A stretch of DNA of 12,457 bases, from assembly GCA_002746365.1 (NCBI GenBank), contig NVWZ01000026.1:16704-29160 (forward strand), written 5' to 3'. Made by a program: the position numbers and the translations under genes. The notes below the pieces were generated by a model. It saw nothing but the letters and a program-made list of their open reading frames with translations, did not search any database and was not told the origin of the DNA. Position 1 is the first letter of the stretch; the number at the start of each line of letters is the position of its first letter. Shown in pieces: positions 1 to 5,022 of this stretch. This stretch comes from Thiotrichaceae bacterium. Its GTDB lineage: Bacteria > Pseudomonadota > Gammaproteobacteria > SZUA-229.

Positions 1-1076
1 CCCAGAATGGTTCGATTAGTTTCAGTAGAAAACTTTTTAACCAGAAACTCAGTTAATACTTCGACATCTTCTATGCGTTTTCGTAATGGCGGTATATTTA
101 ACTGAAAACCATTTAATCGATAATATAAATCCTGCCTGAATTCTCCGTTACTAATAAGCACATCCAGCGGTTGATTACAGGCTGCAATAACACGCACGTC
201 ACATTTGATAATCTTATCGCTGCCTAATGGTTTAACTTCACCTTCCTGTAAAAATCGCAATAAACTGACCTGAAAGGTCGGGGACACATCAGCAATTTCA
301 TCGAGAAAAACCGTGCCGCCATCAGCGGCAGGAAATAACCCCATGCGATCACTAATCGCACCGGTAAAGGCGCCACGCTTGTGGCCAAATAATTCTGAAT
401 GCAGTAATTCATCTGACATACCACCGCAGTTATGAACCAATAATGGTTGTTCACTTCTATTACTATTGTAGTGAATACCTCTAGCCATTAATTCCTTACC
501 CGTGCCGGTTTCCCCTTGTATAAGAATAGGCAGGTTGGTAATTGAGGCTTTTTTGGCTTGATTGCACAGTGATGCCATGTTTGCGCTGCAATAAATCAAC
601 TTTTCAAATTGGGAGTGCGTATCCTCTTCATTCTGGCTCTGATGCTTTCTTAAAACATCTTCAGTCATTTTTAAATCGCGACTCAAATGCCGATGACGAT
701 AAGATAATTCTCTGTTTTCCAGCGCCCGGTTAACCAATAACTCAATTTGAATCGCTGACCAGTCAGCTGACACGAATTGGTATATCGCCGCTGCCTCAGT
801 GGCTTTACTCATCTCTTCACTACTGAGGTTTCCCGCGAGCAGGCGTACGACTTCGGGGTGTGATATTCGCGTTTTGTGCAACAGTTCAAGCGCATCAAAT
901 TGTCCTGCAGTGTGCTTGCACAGCAGTAAATCAATGTCTTCGCTGTCTAGCAATAACAACACTTCATCAACATCATCAATCGTATTAATAGCGTAATGCT
1001 TACTCAAAGTGCGGTGCAACGCGACCGCTTCTTTTGATGTGTAACCAGAGATAATAATTGTTGATTCACCGTTCAT
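1..1076 (-). CDS. Sigma-54-dependent activator, HupR/HoxA/NtrC family, 3'-truncated by the window edge
   Basis: I translated this by hand from the ATG at 1076: 358 residues, open to the left edge, so the end of the AAA+ domain and any Fis-type DNA-binding domain lie outside. Residues 1-115 have the length and pattern of a CheY-like receiver. Residues about 157-358 are a sigma-54 interaction AAA+ domain with Walker A GETGTGKE (188-195), the GAFTGA loop (235-240), Walker B VFLDE (256-260), sensor I around N301 and the FRQDLYYRL arginine-finger segment (313-321). An intact GAFTGA means it should remodel sigma-54 polymerase holoenzyme. The receiver is odd: the position of the phosphoacceptor Asp reads Lys54 (DLLLCK) and the N-terminal acidic pair is missing. 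No strong Shine-Dalgarno precedes the ATG, and an in-frame GTG two codons upstream (1080-1082) is an alternative start. Divergence from a hydrogenase operon suggests a HupR/HoxA-like role; that is inference. Confidence 0.9.
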   Translation of the reverse strand, partial: MNGESTIIISGYTSKEAVALHRTLSKHYAINTIDDVDEVLLLLDSEDIDLLLCKHTAGQFDALELLHKTRISHPEVVRLLAGNLSSEEMSKATEAAAIYQFVSADWSAIQIELLVNRALENRELSYRHRHLSRDLKMTEDVLRKHQSQNEEDTHSQFEKLIYCSANMASLCNQAKKASITNLPILIQGETGTGKELMARGIHYNSNRSEQPLLVHNCGGMSDELLHSELFGHKRGAFTGAISDRMGLFPAADGGTVFLDEIADVSPTFQVSLLRFLQEGEVKPLGSDKIIKCDVRVIAACNQPLDVLISNGEFRQDLYYRLNGFQLNIPPLRKRIEDVEVLTEFLVKKFSTETNRTIL

Positions 1077-1211
1077 CGTCACGAGTATGCATATAAAGTT
1101 TACATAAAGCAAATAATATTTCTATACATTTTAATAATCCAATATTAATGCATACTTAATTTGCATATTGAAATATAACTTGACAATTTTTGTTGATGTC
1201 GGTTACTCTTC

Positions 1212-1225
1212 TTGACATAGATCAA
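1212..1225 (+). promoter_or_regulatory. FNR/ANR-type binding site (TTGAC-N4-ATCAA)
   Basis: The sequence TTGACATAGATCAA matches nine of the ten specified bases of the FNR/ANR consensus TTGAT-N4-ATCAA. Its centre, 1218.5, lies about 42 bases before position 1260, where transcription would begin from the -10-like TTAAAT at 1249-1254. That is the usual class II activator geometry. It would couple the operon to oxygen limitation. The CRP consensus is related but has longer inner spacing, so FNR/ANR fits better. Confidence 0.6.
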
Positions 1226-1248
1226 TAAAAGCAACCAAAAGGGTTGGC

Positions 1249-1254
1249 TTAAAT
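1249..1254 (+). promoter_or_regulatory. Candidate -10 element of the operon promoter
   Basis: TTAAAT matches four of six bases of the TATAAT consensus and lies at the distance from the FNR-type site expected for a class II activated promoter, with a predicted start near 1260. No good -35 hexamer precedes it, which is typical of activator-dependent promoters. The untranslated leader would then be only about 13 bases, just enough for the ribosome binding site at 1261-1266. Confidence 0.35.
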
Positions 1255-1260
1255 TAACCA

Positions 1261-1266
1261 AAGGGG
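1261..1266 (+). promoter_or_regulatory. Ribosome binding site for the TPR gene
   Basis: AAGGGG lies seven bases before the GTG at 1274 and supports that non-ATG start. No in-frame ATG with a comparable ribosome binding site is present near the N-terminus. Confidence 0.6.
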
Positions 1267-1273
1267 CGTTAAA

Positions 1274-2290
1274 GTGGCGGATAATTTACCGGAACACGAG
1301 TTTAATCAGGCACTTTTAGCGATTGAAGAAGAAAACATCAGCGCCAATGAAAAAGTGGACCTGCTTATCCAGATTGCAACCGGGCTGCAACAAAAACCCA
1401 AATCACCGCAACAATTGCTTAATGCCGTTACCCTGTACGATAAAGCACTTGAACTTTGCCCTGAGAGTGAAGCCTTGCTCGCCGCTAGAACACACGCCAG
1501 AAAAGGCACGGCTCTGCAGGCCATTCCCGATGACAGTACCGATTACCTCTTCAAGGCGCAGGCTGAATTTGAAACTGCACTACCGGTATTGAACCAGGCA
1601 GGCACAGCAGAAGAAGCCGCCGAGGCTGAAATGAATCTAGGTCTGGTACTGCAATCACTCGCCGGTATGCATGCGGTGCCGATTACTGAATCAATAAAAG
1701 CTTACCAACGCGCATTAAAAGTTTTCACTCGCACTGCTTACCCTACCGAATACGCCATCTTGCACAATAATCTAGCAACGGTTTATCTCTCCATCCCGAT
1801 GAGTGATGAGCGTGCAAAAATGCGTGAAGCCATGGCAGTACAATCTTTTCAGGAAGCCTTAAAAGTAATCACGTTTATCGAGCAACCAACTGAATACGCC
1901 ATGCTACAAAATAATTTAGGCAACGCCTTGCAATACGCTTCCAGTAGTCATGCGGTAGAAAATAATTTACGCGCACTGGAGGCTTACGACGAAGCACTCA
2001 AGGTGCGCACTGTTCACGACACGCCATACGAATACGCAAACACTATCTGCAATAAAGCCAATTGCCTGTGCAATTTGCCAGATGATTTAGAAAAACCGGA
2101 CGAGGGTAATCGCGACAGATTAAGACAGGCTCGAGATTTATACAGAGAAGCCAACGATATATTCAACCAGCATGGCGACATGGCAAAAGTCAGCGTTATC
2201 AATGAAACGCTGGAAGAACTTGAAGCAGACATTGGTACCGGACAGGCAGGTTCACGTGGTGGAAAAGGTTTTGGTGAAACACGCATTTAA
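1274..2290 (+). CDS. TPR-repeat protein, first gene of the hydrogenase accessory operon
   Basis: A 338-residue, all-helical-looking soluble protein starting at GTG. It has no signal peptide or membrane segment. Three clear tetratricopeptide-like units share a PxEYA signature followed by an N/K-rich helix: residues 157-171, 205-219 and 251-265, spaced 46-48 residues apart; a degenerate fourth unit lies around 113-127. Each is followed by a helix ending in ALKV or similar (147-150, 195-198, 241-244). An N-terminal helical region (8-105) may hold further degenerate TPRs (AVTLYDKALELCP, 51-63). The C-terminus is a glycine-rich, probably disordered tail (321-335). TPR proteins mediate protein-protein contacts, and from general knowledge such genes occur beside group 2a-type uptake hydrogenases. 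A scaffolding or chaperone role is inference. It opens the operon and is followed by 46 bases before the next gene. Confidence 0.85.
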   Translation: MADNLPEHEFNQALLAIEEENISANEKVDLLIQIATGLQQKPKSPQQLLNAVTLYDKALELCPESEALLAARTHARKGTALQAIPDDSTDYLFKAQAEFETALPVLNQAGTAEEAAEAEMNLGLVLQSLAGMHAVPITESIKAYQRALKVFTRTAYPTEYAILHNNLATVYLSIPMSDERAKMREAMAVQSFQEALKVITFIEQPTEYAMLQNNLGNALQYASSSHAVENNLRALEAYDEALKVRTVHDTPYEYANTICNKANCLCNLPDDLEKPDEGNRDRLRQARDLYREANDIFNQHGDMAKVSVINETLEELEADIGTGQAGSRGGKGFGETRI

Positions 2291-2321
2291 TAAAACATAA
2301 ACTAACAAAAACTAAATTAAT

Positions 2322-2329
2322 AGAGAGGA
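2322..2329 (+). promoter_or_regulatory. Ribosome binding site for the first small membrane protein
   Basis: AGAGAGGA lies seven bases before the GTG at 2337. This strong site supports translation of an otherwise very small ORF from a GTG codon. Confidence 0.65.
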
Positions 2330-2336
2330 CATAATC

Positions 2337-2567
2337 GTGGAAGAAATCATTAATTCTTTAATGGCAGGTGAGATAACGCTAATAACAGGCATCTTGTGGT
2401 ACATCATTGCGCTTGTTATCGGCGCTATCGGTGGTGCAGTAGGCGGCATGATCGTCGGCGGCAAACACATGGGCTATGAACTGGCAGCAATGATGGGCTG
2501 CTTCTTTGGCCCAATGGCCGCGGCCCCTGGGGTATTAATCGCACTTATCATTTTGCTATTTATTTAG
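2337..2567 (+). CDS. Small two-helix membrane protein with glycine zipper
   Basis: 76 residues, not recognised as a known family. A short amphipathic start (1-13) leads into a first hydrophobic helix (about 14-40) whose second half is a glycine-zipper pattern (GAIGGAVGGMIVGG, 29-42). A short polar turn (KHMGYE, 43-48) leads into a second hydrophobic stretch to the very end (49-76). The protein ends inside or at the membrane with no polar tail. Glycine-rich small membrane proteins of this look, such as the YeaQ/GlsB type, often oligomerise, but I see no specific family signature. It has a strong ribosome binding site and sits between the TPR gene and a second small membrane protein, so it is very probably real and co-expressed. 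A role as membrane anchor or scaffold for the hydrogenase is inference. Confidence 0.75.
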   Translation: MEEIINSLMAGEITLITGILWYIIALVIGAIGGAVGGMIVGGKHMGYELAAMMGCFFGPMAAAPGVLIALIILLFI

Positions 2568-2569
2568 AC

Positions 2570-2587
2570 TGTTTTTATTTAAAAACA
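2570..2587. repeat. Perfect AT-rich inverted repeat between the two small membrane genes
   Basis: TGTTTTTA and TAAAAACA are exact inverted 8-base arms separated by TT. The repeat starts two bases after the TAG of the first small gene and ends three bases before the AGGAG ribosome binding site of the second. The stem would be A-U rich and weak, and there is no following U-tract beyond the stem itself, so it is not a good terminator. It could tune translation or mark an RNA processing point. The AT-rich context makes chance possible. Confidence 0.4.
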
Positions 2588-2603
2588 ATCAGGAGAAAAT
2601 CAC

Positions 2604-2828
2604 ATGTTAGATATGGTTATCAATTCAATTATCCTTTTCTGGAAAGGTCGATTATTTCAAGATTTAGGTCACGTCATTAAACAAGCAGTCATCGGTATGG
2701 TGATAGCTGCAGTTATTGTCATTGCCGCTGTAAAAGCTGGGCTTGCCTTATGGATGGCCATTGTTATTGCCAGTCTTATTTCCGGTGCAATACAACCGTA
2801 CTTGTTTAAAGATTTGAAATACGCGTAA
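2604..2828 (+). CDS. Small two-helix membrane protein
   Basis: 74 residues from an ATG preceded by AGGAG (2591-2595). Family not recognised. The N-terminus (1-24) is mildly amphipathic with WKGR and FQD, followed by two hydrophobic helices, about 25-46 and 47-66, and a short charged tail (FKDLKYA, 68-74). The helix region is rich in Ile, Val and Ala. It differs in sequence from its neighbour but has the same two-helix layout and nearly the same length, so the pair may form one hetero-oligomeric membrane unit; that is inference. It is followed by a 37-base gap containing GGAG (2856-2859) and the NifU-Rieske gene. The position, between a TPR protein and an electron-transfer-type protein, is consistent with a membrane adaptor for the hydrogenase. 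Confidence 0.75.
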   Translation: MLDMVINSIILFWKGRLFQDLGHVIKQAVIGMVIAAVIVIAAVKAGLALWMAIVIASLISGAIQPYLFKDLKYA

Positions 2829-2865
2829 TCGACTAAAATTCTACTGAATTTTACTGGAGACTTTT

Positions 2866-3750
2866 ATGTCAGCAACAGCCGAAACCATGAGTGAAGCGAA
2901 CGTTGTCGAACTGGATGGTTTACTAAAAGATATTCAATCGCTGGAATCTTTAACAGTCGACTGGGATGAGCAACAACAAAATACCTTGCAGGCGTTAAAG
3001 CAGGCGCATGATGATTTAAACAAGGAAGCGTTTAGCCGTTTGATACGTGCATTAAAAGCTGAACCCGCTGCGCTGGCTGTTTTAAAAGAAGCTGTCGGTG
3101 ATGAAGTTGTGTATGCCGTGCTTCGCTACCACGGTATTCTCAAAGCCACTTTGCACGAACGTGTGGAAGACGCGCTGGATTCGGTAAGACCGTATCTTGA
3201 AAGCCATGGTGGCAATGTTGAACTGGTTGAAATCATACAACCGGAAACGGTTATTATTCGTTTACTGGGTGCCTGTGATGGCTGCCCTGCTTCTGCCTTA
3301 ACCTTATCCGAAGGTGTTGAAAAAGCCATCAAGGAATACTGCCCGGAAATTACCACCATTAAAAAAGCAAAAGGCGGCGTAACGGCTGCGCCTGTTGATG
3401 GTGTGAAAGTCAATTTTGTTAGTCCTTTTGCGCGTAGCGAAGATGCTGGTTGGGTGTTTGTCTGCAAACTCGACAGCATTCCCGAAGGTCAAATTAAAGT
3501 AGCAACCGTTGGCAGCAATGAAGTGTTGTTAAGCCGTTTCGATAACAAAGTCACCTGTTATGAAAATTCCTGCGCGCATATGGGTATGCCACTGGATATG
3601 GGTGAAGTCAACGAAGGTATTCTTATATGCCCACACCACGCCTTCGAATACTCACTAGAAACGGGCGAATGTTTAACCGCCCCCGAAGTGCAATTGCACA
3701 CCCATGCAGTGCGCGTCACTGGTGACAAAGTGGAAGTAAAATTATCATGA
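2866..3750 (+). CDS. NifU C-terminal domain / Rieske [2Fe-2S] fusion protein
   Basis: 294 residues with three parts. Residues 1-95 are helical and unassigned. Residues about 97-165 are a NifU C-terminal (Nfu-type) domain with the FeS-binding C137-x-x-C140 in GACDGCPAS. Residues about 182-293 are a Rieske ferredoxin-like domain with C236-x-H238, sixteen residues, then C255-x-x-H258, the full ligand set for a [2Fe-2S] cluster. No signal peptide or Tat motif is present, so it is cytoplasmic. Nfu domains carry nascent clusters and Rieske domains move single electrons. The fusion could deliver FeS clusters to the hydrogenase small subunit or relay its electrons. Separate NifU-like and Rieske genes are, to my knowledge, known companions of group 2a and 1h hydrogenases. 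The start has GGAG seven bases before the ATG, and the stop overlaps the next start (ATGA, 3747-3750), pointing to translational coupling. Confidence 0.9.
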   Translation: MSATAETMSEANVVELDGLLKDIQSLESLTVDWDEQQQNTLQALKQAHDDLNKEAFSRLIRALKAEPAALAVLKEAVGDEVVYAVLRYHGILKATLHERVEDALDSVRPYLESHGGNVELVEIIQPETVIIRLLGACDGCPASALTLSEGVEKAIKEYCPEITTIKKAKGGVTAAPVDGVKVNFVSPFARSEDAGWVFVCKLDSIPEGQIKVATVGSNEVLLSRFDNKVTCYENSCAHMGMPLDMGEVNEGILICPHHAFEYSLETGECLTAPEVQLHTHAVRVTGDKVEVKLS

Positions 3751-5015
3751 GCGCACAAGCAGAAAATTTACCTAAAGATTCAAAAAAATCCAACGCAAAA
3801 TCTGCGAATGTAAAAAAAATTACCATGAAGGTTGCGCCCGACCCTTCATTAAGAGTTGCAGAAGCCAGGCTAGTACCGCATCAGGCATTACTTGAAGCTG
3901 AACCCTTTTCTATTCTCGGCGGTGACCGCCTGCCTCCAATAATAACAACGAGTGTTAAGCCCGATAAAAAAACCTGTTTTGGTCCTCGCGGTGGCGCAAT
4001 CATGGGGACTGATGGGCCACTATGGATTTGTGATACCGGCCACCATCGTTTATTAGGCTGGAAAAAGACCCCAACAGATGACACCACACCTGCTGACTGG
4101 GTGATTGGTCAAAAAGATTTTTACTCTGAAGGCCGCAATGGCAAAGTAGATGTGTCTGCCTTCTCAGTCAATGTACCGACTGGCATTTGCGCCTGCGGAG
4201 AGGGTATGGCGGTTGCCGATGCCTGGAACCACCGCATATTAATATGGAAAACGTTACCGGAAGACAACAACGTACCGGCAGATATTGTTCTAGGCCAAAA
4301 CGACTTTTTAAGTAACGAAGCGAATCACGGTAAAGACCATGCCGCAGCAAACAGCATGCATTGGCCTTATGGCGTCGCCTGGATAGACGATCATTTATTT
4401 GTTGCTGATGCTGAAAACCGTCGCGTTTTAATCTGGAAAGGCATGCCAACCCAAAACGGTCAAGATGCAGACGTTGTACTCGGCCAGATTAACTTCAAAA
4501 ATCGCGACGAAAATGCCGGCAACGATCCGAGTGCAATGAGTATGCGCTGGCCACATGGCATTGCAATGTGGCATGGCCACTTATGCGTATCCGATGCGGG
4601 CAATAATCGCATCATGATCTGGAAAGGCATTCCGGATAAAAATGGCATCGACTGTGATTATGTACTCGGACAAAACAACACTGATTTAGTAGATCACAAT
4701 CAATCATTGTATTGGCCACGCGCATACACCTTAAACATGCCTTATGCATTGGCTACGGTTAATGACTGGTTAATCGTAGCCGATACCGCCAGCTCACGAA
4801 TACTCGGCTGGCACATCGAGGATTTAGCCACGGGCGCTGAAGCGCGTGCACTCAGCGGTCAGGCAAACTTTCATGATAAAGGTGATAACCGCTGGTTACC
4901 GCCCTGTGCTGATAGTTTTTGCTGGCCCTACGGCTTACAAACGATGGGCGATACCATCGTCATCGCTGACTCGGGTAACAACCGCGTTAGCTTATGGAAA
5001 TTAGCCGTCCAATAG
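3747..5015 (+). CDS. NHL-repeat six-bladed beta-propeller protein
   Basis: 422 residues. After a lysine-rich, probably flexible N-terminus (9-35) come six repeats with the NHL signature D-x-x-x-x-R-[IVL]-x-x-W: D96-W105, D158-W167, D221-W230, D283-W292, D346-W355 and D408-W417, which matches one six-bladed propeller. Most blades are joined by a GQ-x-x-F element (for example 121-125, 183-187, 246-250, 371-375), and several open with W-P-[YH]-G (206-209, 268-271, 393-396). No signal peptide, membrane helix or catalytic motif was seen, so it is probably a cytoplasmic binding scaffold. It begins inside the stop codon of the NifU-Rieske gene and ends seven bases before hypF. NHL proteins recur in group 2a/1h hydrogenase clusters (general knowledge); their task is not settled, so complex assembly or electron-partner docking is inference. 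Confidence 0.88.
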   Translation: MSAQAENLPKDSKKSNAKSANVKKITMKVAPDPSLRVAEARLVPHQALLEAEPFSILGGDRLPPIITTSVKPDKKTCFGPRGGAIMGTDGPLWICDTGHHRLLGWKKTPTDDTTPADWVIGQKDFYSEGRNGKVDVSAFSVNVPTGICACGEGMAVADAWNHRILIWKTLPEDNNVPADIVLGQNDFLSNEANHGKDHAAANSMHWPYGVAWIDDHLFVADAENRRVLIWKGMPTQNGQDADVVLGQINFKNRDENAGNDPSAMSMRWPHGIAMWHGHLCVSDAGNNRIMIWKGIPDKNGIDCDYVLGQNNTDLVDHNQSLYWPRAYTLNMPYALATVNDWLIVADTASSRILGWHIEDLATGAEARALSGQANFHDKGDNRWLPPCADSFCWPYGLQTMGDTIVIADSGNNRVSLWKLAVQ

Positions 5016-5022
5016 ACTCCCG

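Larger units (their letters stand above)
1077..1273. other. Divergent intergenic control region
   Basis: This 197-base AT-rich gap separates the leftward regulator from the rightward operon and should hold both promoters. It contains three TGCATA motifs (1088-1093, 1149-1154, 1162-1167), the middle one framed by ATTAA/TTAAT arms (1144-1148 and 1156-1160), a short ACAA/TTGT inverted repeat (1183-1193) and an FNR-type site (1212-1225). For the regulator a weak leftward sigma-70 pair can be drawn: TTGGAT (complement of 1137-1142) and TATTAT (complement of 1113-1118) with an 18-base spacer, but in such AT-rich DNA this has little weight. A second TTGACA lies at 1180-1185 with only a poor -10 (TACTCT, 1204-1209). 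I found no convincing -24/-12 sigma-54 promoter on either strand. Confidence 0.7.

Noticed and set aside
224..996. Short open frames (224-454 minus; 542-733 and 799-996 plus)
   Set aside because: They overlap the sigma-54 activator gene in other frames. That gene, open from 1076 to the left edge on the minus strand, has Walker A, GAFTGA and Walker B.
1212..1217. TTGACA as a sigma-70 -35 hexamer
   Set aside because: No -10 hexamer lies 16-18 bases downstream (CCAAAA region), and the bases are better explained as half of the FNR-type palindrome.
1241..1262. Possible -24/-12 sigma-54 promoter around TTGGCTT
   Set aside because: GG at 1246-1247 is followed at the required distance by CC rather than GC, and the -12 TTGC element is absent. 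A minus-strand attempt at TTGGTTGC also fails the spacing.
2570..2587. Rho-independent terminator after the first small membrane gene
   Set aside because: The stem has almost no G-C pairs and no separate U-tract, and the downstream gene has its own ribosome binding site directly after it.
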